Source: Aminobacter sp. AP02 (GTDB lineage: Bacteria; Pseudomonadota; Alphaproteobacteria; Rhizobiales; Rhizobiaceae). From it: 64,000 nucleotides of DNA. Position 1 is the first letter of the stretch, and every line of letters begins with the position of its first letter. The notes beneath the pieces are model-generated. The model worked only from the letters and a program-made list of their open reading frames with translations, was not told the origin of the DNA and did not search any database. The stretch covers positions 1 to 64,000 of the forward strand of contig NZ_QGGX01000024.1 of the NCBI RefSeq assembly GCF_003148805.1, given 5' to 3'. Shown piece after piece: positions 35,041 to 44,551 of the stretch. A program made the position numbers and the translations under genes.

Positions 35041-36072
35041 CTAGCGCTCCGTGAGCTTGAGCTCGATGCGGCGGTTCTTGGAACGGGCCTCGTCGGTGCC
35101 GCTTTCGTCGAGCGGCTGGAACTCGCCAAAGCCGGCGGCAACCAGGCGATTGGCTGGCACGCCGTTCTCGATCAGGAACTTGACCACCGAGGTCGAACGC
35201 GCCGAAGAAAGCTCCCAATTGTCCCGATAGCGGCCGGTTCCCGACAGAGGAATGTTGTCGGTATGACCATCGACCCGCAGCACCCAGTTGATTTCAGGGG
35301 GGATTTCCTTCTGCAGCTCGATGATGGCGTCGGCGAGCTTCTTCATCTCGACCTTGCCGGCGTCGTTGATCTGCTCGGAGCCGGTCGGAAACAGCACCTC
35401 GGATTGAAACACGAAGCGGTCGCCGACGATGCGGATGTTTTCGCGATCGGACAGAATCTCGCGCAGGCGCCCGAAGAAATCGGAACGATAGCGGTTGAGT
35501 TCCTGAACGCGCTGGGCCAGCGCGACGTTCAGGCGGCGGCCGAGATCGGCGATCTTGGTGTTGGATTCCTTGTCTCGGGTCTCCGAGGCGTTGAGTGCCT
35601 CTTCCAGGGCGCCGATTTGCCGGCGCAGGGCCGCGATCTGCTGGTTGAGCAATTCGACCTGGCTCAACGCGCGCTGGCTGACCTGGCGCTCGCTGTCGAG
35701 CTCGCCGGTCAGCGAACCGATGCGAGCGGTGGCCTCGGCGCCGGCGCCGGAGCCCTGGGAGAGCAACTGCTCGAGCCGGCTCTTCTCGCTCTCGGCAGCC
35801 GACAGCGACGCCTGCAGATTGGCGAGCGCATCCTCGGTGTCCTGGGAATTGGAGCGCTCGAGCGCCAGAAGCTGCGTCAGTTCGTTGATTTGCGAGTTGA
35901 GCCGGGTCAGCACCTCGTCCTTGCCCGAAATCTCGCGGCTGAGCAGGAACTGCGCCAGCACGAAGACCGACAAAAGGAACATGATCGCCAGAAGCAGCGT
36001 CGACAAAGCATCGACAAAGCCCGGCCAATAGTCGATGCGGCGGTCGCCGCGCCGCCCGCGCGCCAATGCCAC
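35041..36072 (-). CDS. MotB/OmpA-like peptidoglycan-binding protein
   Basis: 343 residues. One N-terminal membrane helix (FVDALSTLLLAIMFLLSVFVLAQFLL), a long coiled coil (about 50-200) and a C-terminal OmpA domain (INWVLRVDGHTDNIPLSG, NWELSSARSTSVVKFLIENGV, SKNRRIELKL). The GTG at 36072 follows the stop of the MotA/TolQ-like gene by one base. In such pairs this protein is the stator part that touches the wall. The window shows no flagellar genes beside it, so a dedicated envelope role is as likely as motility. Confidence 0.9.
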   Translation of the reverse strand: MALARGRRGDRRIDYWPGFVDALSTLLLAIMFLLSVFVLAQFLLSREISGKDEVLTRLNSQINELTQLLALERSNSQDTEDALANLQASLSAAESEKSRLEQLLSQGSGAGAEATARIGSLTGELDSERQVSQRALSQVELLNQQIAALRRQIGALEEALNASETRDKESNTKIADLGRRLNVALAQRVQELNRYRSDFFGRLREILSDRENIRIVGDRFVFQSEVLFPTGSEQINDAGKVEMKKLADAIIELQKEIPPEINWVLRVDGHTDNIPLSGTGRYRDNWELSSARSTSVVKFLIENGVPANRLVAAGFGEFQPLDESGTDEARSKNRRIELKLTER

Positions 36073-36073
36073 C

Positions 36074-37093
36074 TTAGTGCACCCCTTCCTTCTTCAGGGC
36101 GTCGGCGATCTTTTCGAGCGTGCTGCGCATCGCCTTCTGTTCGTCCGACTGAGCCTCGACCCAGTCGCGCATGATCTGCTGTTCGCTGCGCATGTTCTTG
36201 ACCAGGCCGGAGATGCCGTCGGCGAGATTGGCCATGGCGGCGGCGACGCGTGGATTCGAGCCGCCATGTTCCTGCATGTTGCGAAGGCGTTCCGACAATA
36301 CGCGGATTTCGTCGGAGGAGCCGTTCTTCGCATCGGCGACGACCATGTCGGAGGAAAGGTCGGTGACGCTGGAGAGCCAGTTTTCCAGCTCGGTGTAGAA
36401 GCGCGTTTGAGCGCGGCCGGCCTGAAGGTCAAGGAAGCCCAGCACCAGCGAGCCGGATAGACCAAACAGCGACGACGAGAACGCGGTGCCCATGCCTTGC
36501 AGGGGTGCCGCGAGTCCGGCTTTCAGCGATTCGAGCACGGCTGACGCATCGCCACTGCCGGGATCGAGCGACTGGATGGTTTCGCCAATCGAACCGATGG
36601 TCCCCAGCAGGCCCCAGAAGGTGCCGAGCAGGCCGAGAAATACCAGCAGGCCGACGAGATAGCGCGAAACGTCGCGGCTTTCGTCAAGGCGCGTGGCAAT
36701 GGAGTCGAGCATCGTGCGCATCGAACTGGTCGAAAACACCATCGCCGAGGACCGTCCGAGCATCGCCTTCATCGGCGCGAGCAGCACCGGGTGCGTCGCC
36801 TCCGAGCCGGCGCGGAAGGAATTGACCCAGCGCACTTCGCGGAACAGGCGGCCGACCTGGACGAACGCAAGTATGATGCCGACCACCAGCACACCAAGGA
36901 TCAGGCCATTGAGCCCGGGATTGGTGCTGAAGGCATGCGAAATCTGCCGCGTCAGGATTGCCGCGATGAAGGCGACGATCGCCAGGAAGATGATCATCGT
37001 CAGCAGGAACACCTGCGGAGACGACAGGCGGTGCGGATCGTAGCTCAGCACGTCGGAGCCTTTGCCCACCCCGAGAGATTTCAACAATGCCAT
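36074..37093 (-). CDS. MotA/TolQ/ExbB-type proton channel family protein
   Basis: 339 residues from the ATG at 37093. Three or four membrane helices (VFLLTMIIFLAIVAFIAAIL, NGLILGVLVVGIILAFVQVG, YLVGLLVFLGLLGTFWGLLGTI) include the conserved LGLLGTFWGLLGTIGSIGE and a later LFGLSGSLVLGFLDLQ, typical of the family. It would form a proton-driven complex with the OmpA-type protein encoded one base downstream. A long C-terminal coiled coil is unusual compared with TolQ. Energised cargo unknown. Confidence 0.88.
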   Translation of the reverse strand: MALLKSLGVGKGSDVLSYDPHRLSSPQVFLLTMIIFLAIVAFIAAILTRQISHAFSTNPGLNGLILGVLVVGIILAFVQVGRLFREVRWVNSFRAGSEATHPVLLAPMKAMLGRSSAMVFSTSSMRTMLDSIATRLDESRDVSRYLVGLLVFLGLLGTFWGLLGTIGSIGETIQSLDPGSGDASAVLESLKAGLAAPLQGMGTAFSSSLFGLSGSLVLGFLDLQAGRAQTRFYTELENWLSSVTDLSSDMVVADAKNGSSDEIRVLSERLRNMQEHGGSNPRVAAAMANLADGISGLVKNMRSEQQIMRDWVEAQSDEQKAMRSTLEKIADALKKEGVH

Positions 37094-37290
37094 CGACGCC
37101 CCGGTTCCGGTTCCCTGCGGCTGGCGCCCGCGCATCCATCCGGACGCGCCCTGGCAGCCATCGCCTTGAAGTCTATGCACCGCACTTTCGGGAAGTTCCG
37201 GCGCAATGCGTTAGTGGACTACGACTGTAAGCGGAAATGTGACGAAAATGAAAGGCGCTTGCGCTTCCCGACGCCGGGATCGCACCGCAA

Positions 37291-37980
37291 TCAGAGCCGC
37301 GCCACCACCAGAAGGTCGATCATCGCCGCCACATGCAACCCGGCACCGGTGACGACGAAGCTGTGCCAGACGGCACTCTGGAAGCGCAGCCGTTGCCAGG
37401 CGTAGAAGACGACACCGCAGGAATAGACCATCCCGCCCGAAAACAGCAGCCAAAGCGTGGCCGAGGGCAAGGTCGCGATCAGCGGGCGCAGGATGACGAC
37501 GCCGCTCCAGCCCATGGCGAGATAGAAGGCGATCGCCAGCCGATCGAGCCTGCCGGGCAAGAAGAGCTTGATCGCCATGCCCGCGATTGCCGCCGTCCAG
37601 ACGATGCCGGCCATCACGCTTGCGGTGAAGCGATCGTCGAGCTGGACGAGGAAGGGCGTGTAGGTCGCGGCGATGAGCAGGTAGATCCCGGCGTGGTCGA
37701 AACGGCGCAGCACCCATTTTGCCGGCGAGATCGGCCACAGATTGTAGAGGAACGACACCGACAGCACCGTGAGCAGCGCTACGACAAAGACGACGGCAGC
37801 GAGATATTCGCCGGTGGCGGTATGGGAAGCGGAGACCGCCAGCAGCACCGAACCGGCGGCGGCGGCAAGCAAGATGCCAATCGCGTGGACTACGCCGTCG
37901 GCAATGAGTTCGGCGCGCGAATGGGTATAGCGCCCGACGAAGGGCACAGCTGTTTCATGCTTGGCGTTATTGTCCGACAT
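37291..37980 (-). CDS. Hemolysin III / PAQR family membrane protein
   Basis: 229 residues with seven membrane helices. SRAELIADGVVHAIGI, RRFDHAGIYLLIAATYTPF and VWHSFVVTGAGLHVAAM hold the His and Asp residues of the PAQR/hemolysin III superfamily, which are putative zinc ligands. The role in bacteria is poorly known (membrane homeostasis has been proposed). It stands alone upstream of the MotA-like gene. Confidence 0.93.
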   Translation of the reverse strand: MSDNNAKHETAVPFVGRYTHSRAELIADGVVHAIGILLAAAAGSVLLAVSASHTATGEYLAAVVFVVALLTVLSVSFLYNLWPISPAKWVLRRFDHAGIYLLIAATYTPFLVQLDDRFTASVMAGIVWTAAIAGMAIKLFLPGRLDRLAIAFYLAMGWSGVVILRPLIATLPSATLWLLFSGGMVYSCGVVFYAWQRLRFQSAVWHSFVVTGAGLHVAAMIDLLVVARL

Positions 37981-38052
37981 GGTCCGTCCCTGCGCGGAGC
38001 CTAATATGGCTACCCGCAGGGAACGAAGACAAGAAGCCCGTGACGCGGCGGA

Positions 38053-38853
38053 TCAGCGCGGCGCGATGGGCCGCTTCAGCGTCTTGATAAGGGCGCGGTG
38101 GATGGTCTCGTTGCCGGCGACGATCGAACCGCCATCGAGCATATCCTGCCCACCCTTGTCGTCGGAGACGAAGCCGCCGGCTTCGCGCACCAGAAGGATG
38201 CCTGCCGCGACATCCCAGGGCGACAGCGCGGTTTCCCAGAAACCGTCCATGCGCCCGGCGGCGACATAGGCCAGATCGAGAGCGGCCGAGCCGAGGCGTC
38301 GGACACCCGCCACTTCGCCCATGACGTTGCGCAGTTCGAGCAGGAAGTTGCCGTGATGGCTGCGGCCAAGGTGCGGCACGCCGCAGCCGATGACAGCATC
38401 CGACAGCTTGGTGCGGCCGGAGACGCGCAGGCGGCGGTCATTGAGGAAGGCGCCGCCACCACGCTCGGCGGTGTAAAGCTCATCCATCGCCGGGTTGTAG
38501 ACGACCGCGGCGACGATCTGGCCCTGACGTTCCAGAGCGATCGAGATCGAAAACACCGGAATGCCGTGCAGGAAGTTGGTGGTGCCGTCGAGCGGATCGA
38601 CGATCCAGCGATGCTGGTCGTCTTCTCCAGCGACAACGCCGCGCTCTTCCATCAGGAAGCCGTAGCCGGCACGCGCCTTCGACAGCTCTGCAAACAGGAT
38701 GTCCTCGGCCTTGCGGTCGGCCTGGCTGACATAGTCGCCAGGGCCCTTCAGCGAAACCTGCAGGTTCTGCACTTCGCCGAAGTCGCGGGCCAGCGAGCGG
38801 CCGGCCTTCATGGCGGCCTGCACCATGACATTTAGGATCGCTGAACGCGCCAT
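38053..38853 (-). CDS. suhB: Inositol monophosphatase family protein (SuhB-like)
   Basis: 266 residues. Metal and substrate motifs: EERG in FLMEERGVV, DPLDGTTNFLHGIPVFSISIAL, and WDVAAGILLVREAGG. It hydrolyses inositol phosphates or related sugar phosphates with Mg2+; SuhB proteins also act in ribosomal RNA transcription. GGAAAG lies upstream of the ATG at 38853. It is 25 bases downstream of efp on the same strand, so the two may be co-transcribed. Confidence 0.93.
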   Translation of the reverse strand: MARSAILNVMVQAAMKAGRSLARDFGEVQNLQVSLKGPGDYVSQADRKAEDILFAELSKARAGYGFLMEERGVVAGEDDQHRWIVDPLDGTTNFLHGIPVFSISIALERQGQIVAAVVYNPAMDELYTAERGGGAFLNDRRLRVSGRTKLSDAVIGCGVPHLGRSHHGNFLLELRNVMGEVAGVRRLGSAALDLAYVAAGRMDGFWETALSPWDVAAGILLVREAGGFVSDDKGGQDMLDGGSIVAGNETIHRALIKTLKRPIAPR

Positions 38854-38878
38854 GATCTAGAACTTTCCGTTGCCGTGC

Positions 38879-39445
38879 TCAGTCCGCGCGGCGGACGTAG
38901 GTGATCTCGTTGGTGTCGACGATGATACGCTCGCCCGAAGAGATGAAAGGCGGAACCAGAACGCGGACGCCGTTTTCCAGCACCGCCGGCTTGTAGGAGG
39001 AAGCAGCCGTCTGGCCCTTCACCACCGGGTCGGCCTCGGTGATCGTCAGCGTCACCTGGTCAGGCAGCGCGATGCCGATCGGGCGCTCGTCATAAAGCTC
39101 GACCGTGACCATCATGCCGTCCTGAAGGAACGCGGCGCGATCGCCGACGAAATCCTTGAGAAGCTCAAGCTGCTCGTAGCTTGCGGTATCCATGAACACC
39201 AGTGCGTCGCCCTGCTCGTAGAGGAACGAGAAGTCCTTCTGCTCGAGGCGAACCTTTTCCACCGTCTCGGCCGAGCGGAAACGCTCGTTGAGCTTGGTGC
39301 CGTTGATGAGGTTCTTGAGTTCGACCTGGTTGTAGGCGCCACCCTTGCCGGGCTTGACGTGGTTGGTCCTGACCGCCACCCAGAGGCCGCCGTCATGTTC
39401 AATGACGTTGCCGGGACGGATTTCGTTGCCGTTGATCTTGGCCAT
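38879..39445 (-). CDS. efp: Elongation factor P
   Basis: 188 residues, full length. It eases ribosome stalling at polyproline. The N-terminal KOW-like domain carries [13 protein letters not shown] with Lys34, the residue that EpmA beta-lysylates in other proteobacteria. The middle domain ([21 protein letters not shown]) and the C-terminal OB fold ([14 protein letters not shown]) are intact. No epmA or epmB gene is found within the window. The substrate demand exists here: TolA and the GH25 lipoprotein are proline-rich. Confidence 0.97.
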   Translation of the reverse strand: MAKINGNEIRPGNVIEHDGGLWVAVRTNHVKPGKGGAYNQVELKNLINGTKLNERFRSAETVEKVRLEQKDFSFLYEQGDALVFMDTASYEQLELLKDFVGDRAAFLQDGMMVTVELYDERPIGIALPDQVTLTITEADPVVKGQTAASSYKPAVLENGVRVLVPPFISSGERIIVDTNEITYVRRAD

Positions 39446-39548
39446 GATTGGGTTCCGGAAGAGAGGTTTGCGCCGGAAAGGGCGCTATCGGCGCCTCCAA
39501 GACCACAAAATGGCTTTTTAGGCAAGAGAAGTCGCGATTTTCACCATA

Positions 39549-40673
39549 TCAGCGAAGCCGGTTTGCGCGCTCCAGCGCCTGCTTCATCTCGGCATCGGTC
39601 AGGCCACGCAGGAAGTCGTCCATCTCGGGATCGTTCAGTCCGGCACGGCGGGCATTGATGTACCAGGCGGCTGCGAGAATGGAATCGGGCTCGACACCGA
39701 TGCCGCCCATGTAAAATTTCGCGAGACGGTTCTGAGCGGCGACATTGCCGCCGTCGGCCGCAAGCTTCATCCAGCCGAAAGCCGACTTCAGGTCGCGGTC
39801 GCCTCCGCGCCCGTCGGCCATCCACAGTGCAAGGTCGAACTGGGCGGAATCGTAGTTCTGCCTGGCGGCGCGCACGAGCAGCAGACGCGCCTGCTTGTCG
39901 TCGCGGAGCCTGCCGCCAACGCCGTTGGCATAGACCTGGGCCATGGCGTACTGGGCGTCGGCCAGCCCGGTAGCCGCGGCCCGTTCATAATAGGGCACGG
40001 CCTTTTCGAGACCTTTGTTGCCCGGCTCGCGCTGTACCAGCATCTGGGCATAGTTGAACTGGGCCAAACGGTTGCCAGCCTCGGCCGCCGACTGCATCAG
40101 GGCGCTGGCAGCCTTTTCGTCGCGGGCGACGTAGCGCCCGTCGAGCAGCAACAGCGCATACTGGAACTGTGCTTCGGCAACACCCTGCTCGGCAGCGCGC
40201 GCATACCACTTGGCCGCCTCGCCATCGTTGCGCGCAACGCCGAGCCCGCGCGACAGGATTTCGGCAACCAGCGTCTGCGCCGCGGCATCCCCGGCCTCGG
40301 CGCGCGGCAGAGCCAGATTGTAGGCCGTCATGTAGAGGCCGCGCTGGAACGCGCCATATGCCTCATCCGAGGGCTTGCCGCCAAAGCGGTTGGGGTCGAT
40401 GCCGTCAGCCGGCTTGGCCGCCGGATTGGCACCCAGGTCGGGAGTGCCGGCAGGTGCCGGTGCGGCAACGGGTTCTGCCGCTGGCGCGGGTGATCTGTCC
40501 AGCGGCATGGGTGCCGGACCGAACCGGTTGGGATCGATGGTGCCGAGCGGCTTGCCAAGTGATGGCACAGCGCCATGGTCGGGCTGCGGGATCGGCGCGC
40601 GCTCGACAGCCATCGCGGGCGCGAGCCCGAAGCCCAGGCACAACAAAGCGGCAAGGAGGCGCGAACGATCCAT
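39549..40673 (-). CDS. Exported Sel1-like repeat protein
   Basis: 374 residues from the ATG at 40673. A signal peptide (LLAALLCLGFGLAPAMAVE) and a Pro/Ala-rich stretch with two copies of a DPNRFG motif (about residues 47 and 93) come first. From about residue 105 there are seven or so Sel1-like repeats of 36 residues (EAAKWYARAAEQGVAEAQFQYALLLLDG, KAVPYYERAAATGLADAQYAMAQVYANG). Sel1 proteins scaffold complexes; in the periplasm they often act on envelope assembly. It begins six bases after the stop of the thiamine-phosphate synthase gene. Confidence 0.9.
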   Translation of the reverse strand: MDRSRLLAALLCLGFGLAPAMAVERAPIPQPDHGAVPSLGKPLGTIDPNRFGPAPMPLDRSPAPAAEPVAAPAPAGTPDLGANPAAKPADGIDPNRFGGKPSDEAYGAFQRGLYMTAYNLALPRAEAGDAAAQTLVAEILSRGLGVARNDGEAAKWYARAAEQGVAEAQFQYALLLLDGRYVARDEKAASALMQSAAEAGNRLAQFNYAQMLVQREPGNKGLEKAVPYYERAAATGLADAQYAMAQVYANGVGGRLRDDKQARLLLVRAARQNYDSAQFDLALWMADGRGGDRDLKSAFGWMKLAADGGNVAAQNRLAKFYMGGIGVEPDSILAAAWYINARRAGLNDPEMDDFLRGLTDAEMKQALERANRLR

Positions 40674-40679
40674 CAAAGG

Positions 40680-41327
40680 CTACTCCTCGAAGCGCGGCGC
40701 GGTCTCGTCGAGCAAGGCATTCGCGCGGGCCACCGCCTCGCGTGGGTCGATACCCTCGCCAAATACAGCCGACGAGACTGCAACGAACTCGACGCCCGTT
40801 GCCGCGACCACCTGCACCGAGGCAATGTCGGAACCGGCCATGACGATGCAGGGGATTTCGATCATCTCCGACCACCATTCGCCAAGCGACAGATTGCGCG
40901 AATGCGGCTCGGGCTTGTTGTCGTAGCCGAAGCGGCCAAAGAAGATGTAGTCGGGACGTTCTTCGCCAAGCTCGAGAGCGTCGTCGCGCGTCTTGGCGCC
41001 ACCCGCACCGACCATCATGCGCTGCTGGTAGTTTTCGACGGCTTCGGCGAGTTCATCCTTGTTGCCCTCGATGTGGATGCCATCGGCATGCACGCGGCCG
41101 GCCACCCGGGTGTCGCCAGCCACGACCACGGCCACGTCGGCCTTTTGGGCTGCGGCCACGACCTTTTCTGCAAAGCCCTGGAACGACGCCTCGTCGACGC
41201 CCTCGCCCGGCAAGATGAGCGATGCGACATCGCCACCGGCGAGTGCTGCCTCGACATCGGCAGGCTTCACCGAGGGCGGCGCGATCAACACGATGCGGCA
41301 GCGGTTGGGCGGCGTGGTTGGGTTCAT
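40680..41327 (-). CDS. Thiamine phosphate synthase-like protein (ThiE family)
   Basis: 215 residues. A TIM barrel with ADGIHIEGNKDEL, near the GVHLGxxD motif of ThiE, ERPDYIFFGRFGYDNKP and the phosphate-binding end IPCIVMAGSDIASV / ATGVEFVAVSSAVF, in the place of GGI and A-V-S. Several ThiE active-site residues are replaced, so it may be a ThiE-like (TenI-type) protein of other function. The ATG at 41327 opens the barrel; a longer upstream frame is not favoured. Confidence 0.8.
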   Translation of the reverse strand: MNPTTPPNRCRIVLIAPPSVKPADVEAALAGGDVASLILPGEGVDEASFQGFAEKVVAAAQKADVAVVVAGDTRVAGRVHADGIHIEGNKDELAEAVENYQQRMMVGAGGAKTRDDALELGEERPDYIFFGRFGYDNKPEPHSRNLSLGEWWSEMIEIPCIVMAGSDIASVQVVAATGVEFVAVSSAVFGEGIDPREAVARANALLDETAPRFEE

Positions 41328-41501
41328 GTTCTTCGATCCGGATGCTTGACGCCTATGCAAGGCGATCATGTTTGCATTGGGGCATAGAGCAAAGTGCCGC
41401 CGTTGAACAGGACACGCAGCGCGACCCAACCACATGAAAAGATTGGCGCAGCCCTCGCCAACCTGCCACGATGCAGCCATCCGCGAGCAGAAAGGCCGCC
41501 C

Positions 41502-42272
41502 ATGACTTCGCTTCTGCTCGATCCATGGTTCTACGCAGCCGCGGTGCCCGCGGTGATTCTCGTCGGCCTGTCCAAGGGCGGTTTCGGCGGCGCTGTCGGT
41601 TTTGTCGGCGTGCCGCTGATGGCGCTGGTGATCTCGCCGGTTCAAGCGGCCGCCATCCTGTTGCCGATCCTCATCCTGATGGACGCGGTGTCGCTGTGGA
41701 CGTGGCGCGGCGTGTTCGACCGCACAATCCTGTGGCAGATGCTGCCGGGCTCGATCATCGGCATCGGCGTCGGCTGGCTGACAGCATCGCTTGTGACGGC
41801 CGACGATGTGCGTTTCATCGTCGGCGCCATCGCCTTCGCCTTCGTGGCACGCTGGATCTACACCAGCCTGCGCCACGGGGCCGACCACAAGGCCGAGCCG
41901 AACAGCATCGCCGCCGCCTTCTGGGGCTCGATCGCCGGCTTCACCAGCTTTGTCGCCCATGTCGGCGGCCCGCCCTTCCAGGTCTACACGCTGCCGCTCA
42001 GGATGGATCCGAAAGTGCTCACGGGCACGAGCGTGATCTTCTTTGCCGTAACCAACGCGATCAAGCTTGTGCCCTATTTCGCGCTCGGCCAGTTCGACAC
42101 CGCCAACCTTACCGCGTCGCTGGTGCTGATGCCTCTGGCACCTTTGGCGACACTTGCCGGCGCCTGGCTCGTCCGGCGGATGAAGCCGGAAATCTTCTAC
42201 CCCTTCACATACGCCACGGTAGCCGTCGTCGCGCTAAAATTGCTCTATGACGGGGTACGCGACTTTATGTGA
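41502..42272 (+). CDS. TauE/SafE family permease
   Basis: 256 residues with eight hydrophobic segments in two related halves: ILVGLSKGGFGGAVGFVGVPLMALV near the N-terminus and IAGFTSFVAHVGGPPFQVYTLPL in the second half, the two repeat motifs of TauE/SafE. It moves sulfite, sulfonates or other organic anions across the inner membrane; the substrate is unknown here. The start at 41502 has AAAGG upstream. It is divergent from the ThiE-like gene and 54 bases before an acyl-CoA ligase. Confidence 0.92.
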   Translation: MTSLLLDPWFYAAAVPAVILVGLSKGGFGGAVGFVGVPLMALVISPVQAAAILLPILILMDAVSLWTWRGVFDRTILWQMLPGSIIGIGVGWLTASLVTADDVRFIVGAIAFAFVARWIYTSLRHGADHKAEPNSIAAAFWGSIAGFTSFVAHVGGPPFQVYTLPLRMDPKVLTGTSVIFFAVTNAIKLVPYFALGQFDTANLTASLVLMPLAPLATLAGAWLVRRMKPEIFYPFTYATVAVVALKLLYDGVRDFM

Positions 42273-42326
42273 GGATGACCCGGCTTGAGCGCTGAACTAG
42301 CTTCGCGGCGACAAGGGAGAAACGTC

Positions 42327-43961
42327 ATGGCAAAATACGAGGAAGACCTCGACAAGAACCCCGCCAACCACCAGCCGCTGACGCCGCTGAGCTTTCTCGA
42401 GCGCGCGGCCAAGACCTTTCCCGACCAATTGGCCATTATCCATGGCGACCAGCGCACGAGCTATGTCCAATGGTGGCAGCGTTCGCTGAAGCTGGCTTCC
42501 GCACTGGCCAAGCAAGGCATCGGCAAGGGCGACACGGTGACGGTAATGCTGTCGAACACGCCGCCTATGCTGGAAGCGCATTTCGGCGTGCCGATGACCA
42601 AGGGCGTGCTTCATTCCCTGAACACGCGCCTTGATGCGGCGATCATCGCCTTTCAGCTCGACCACGCCGAGACCAGGCTTCTGATCGTCGACCGCGAGTT
42701 CTCCGCCGTGGTCAAGGAGGCGCTGGCGCTCGCCACGGTCAAGCCGCTGGTCATCGACTATGACGACCCCGCCTATCCGGCGGATGCGCCTTACCCCAAG
42801 GGCGAACGCATCGGCACCATCGACTATGAGGACTTCGTCGCATCCGGCGACCAGGACTTCGCCTGGTCGATGCCCGACGACGAATGGGATGCGATCTCGC
42901 TCAACTACACGTCGGGCACGACGGGCAATCCCAAGGGCGTGGTCTACCATCATCGCGGTGCCGCGCTGATGGCCTACACCAACACCATCCATGCCGGCAT
43001 GGACAAGCACGCGGTCTATCTGTGGACGCTGCCGATGTTCCACTGCAACGGCTGGTGCTTTCCCTGGACGCTCGCCGTGCAGGCCGGCACCCATGTCTGC
43101 CTACGCTGGGTGCGCGCCAAGCCGATCTACGACGCCATCGCCGATCTCGGCGTGACGCATCTGTGCGGCGCACCCATCGTCATGTCGGTGCTGATCAATG
43201 CGCGCGATGAGGACAAGCGCGAGTTTCCGCAGCTCGTCACCTTCAACACCGCTGCCGCCCCACCACCCGAGGCGGTGCTCTCCGGCATGGCCGATGCCGG
43301 CTTTGCCGTCACCCATCTCTATGGCCTGACCGAGACCTATGGACCTGCCGTCGTCAACGAATGGCACGGCGAGTGGGACGGGCTGGACAAGGGTCCGCGC
43401 ACGGCCAAGAAGGCGCGCCAGGGGGTGCGCTATGCAGCGCTCGAAGACCTGACCGTGATGGACCCCGAGACGATGGAAAAGACACCCGCCGACGGCGAGA
43501 CCATCGGCGAGGTGATGTTCCGCGGCAACATCGTCATGAAGGGCTATCTCAAGAACAAACGCGCCACCGACGAGGCCTTTGCCGGCGGCTGGTTTCATTC
43601 CGGCGATCTCGGCGTGATGCATCCCGACGGCTACATCCAGATCAAGGACCGCTCCAAGGACATCATCATTTCGGGCGGCGAAAACATCTCGTCGATCGAG
43701 GTCGAGGACGCGCTCTACAAGCATCCCGCGGTTGCTTCGTGCGGGGTGGTGGCGCGCGGCGACGACAAGTGGGGCGAAGTGCCGGTGGCCTATGTCGAAC
43801 TCAAGCCCGGCAAGACGGCGACCGAAGCCGAGATCATCGAGCACTGCCGCACCCTGCTTGCCCGCTTCAAGGTGCCCAAGGCGGTGATTTTCGCCGAAAT
43901 TCCCAAGACCTCGACCGGCAAGATCCAGAAATTCCGCCTGCGCGACATGGCGAAGGATTGA
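42327..43961 (+). CDS. AMP-binding acyl-CoA ligase
   Basis: 544 residues. It activates a carboxylic acid as acyl-AMP and then forms the CoA thioester. AMP-binding signature ISLNYTSGTTGNPKGVVYHHRG, then LYGLTETYGPAVVNEWH, WFHSGDLGVMHPDGYIQIKDRSKDIIISGGENISS and the C-terminal catalytic lysine region PKTSTGKIQKFRLR. It resembles medium-chain and methylmercaptopropionate-type ligases. The ATG at 42327 has AAGGGAGA upstream. The chain length of the substrate is not determinable. Confidence 0.93.
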   Translation: MAKYEEDLDKNPANHQPLTPLSFLERAAKTFPDQLAIIHGDQRTSYVQWWQRSLKLASALAKQGIGKGDTVTVMLSNTPPMLEAHFGVPMTKGVLHSLNTRLDAAIIAFQLDHAETRLLIVDREFSAVVKEALALATVKPLVIDYDDPAYPADAPYPKGERIGTIDYEDFVASGDQDFAWSMPDDEWDAISLNYTSGTTGNPKGVVYHHRGAALMAYTNTIHAGMDKHAVYLWTLPMFHCNGWCFPWTLAVQAGTHVCLRWVRAKPIYDAIADLGVTHLCGAPIVMSVLINARDEDKREFPQLVTFNTAAAPPPEAVLSGMADAGFAVTHLYGLTETYGPAVVNEWHGEWDGLDKGPRTAKKARQGVRYAALEDLTVMDPETMEKTPADGETIGEVMFRGNIVMKGYLKNKRATDEAFAGGWFHSGDLGVMHPDGYIQIKDRSKDIIISGGENISSIEVEDALYKHPAVASCGVVARGDDKWGEVPVAYVELKPGKTATEAEIIEHCRTLLARFKVPKAVIFAEIPKTSTGKIQKFRLRDMAKD

Positions 43962-44000
43962 AAGCCACGGCGGCGCCCACACGGACGCCGCCTCGGAAAG

Positions 44001-44551
44001 TCAGGCAGCAGCTGTCATGGACGGCCGCAAGCCGTCGAATGCGGCCCAGAGACCGACAACGAAAACGGCCGCCATCGCCAGCAGGATCGGCAGGTCGGAC
44101 GGCGTCGGCTTGAGCACCATGTCGGCAACGATGATCAGCATCATGGCATAGTCGAAGCGCGCCACCTTGAGGATGCGGCGGCCCTGGTCGAGGGCGGCAG
44201 GCGTTACGCCGTCGCGGGCGATGATCGCAGCCATGTGTCGGCAGCGGGCTTGAACACCAGCGTGCCGATCAGGAAGGTCGTCACGTATCCGGCCAGCCCG
44301 ATGATGATCCAGAGATCGCTGAAGCCGACCCAGAACCAGCACATGATGAGCCCGAGCACGAGGGTTACCAGCGACGTCGGCGCGAACAGCTTGTTGCCGA
44401 GTTCGCCCACCGAACGCATCGCCTGAAGCATGCCATCGACATTGCCGGCACGGTCCGCACGCACGGCGAGCAGCATGAGCGCGAACCCACCGCCCACCCA
44501 CACCACGGCTGCAACGACGTGCAAGAACTTGACGAGAGAGTACCAGTCCAT
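44001..44551 (-). pseudogene. DUF2269-like membrane protein, frameshifted
   Basis: Two overlapping frames give one protein: MDWYSLVKFLHVVAAVVWVGGGFALMLLAVRA to GTLVFKPAADT (start 44551), then MAAIIARDGVTPAALDQGRRILKVARFDYAMMLIIVADMVLKP to PSMTAAA (ending 44001). The joint is at about 44230-44236. A one-base shift restores a single four-helix protein of about 183 residues resembling DUF2269. As given, the first frame ends eight residues after the joint. A sequencing error, a real mutation or ribosomal frameshifting are all possible; no clear slippery heptamer is seen. Confidence 0.7.

Noticed and set aside
35041-37093. Flagellar stator motAB
   Set aside because: The domain layout fits the wider MotA/TolQ plus OmpA class, but no flagellar genes are nearby and the MotA-like protein has an extra coiled coil, so the specific name is not supported.
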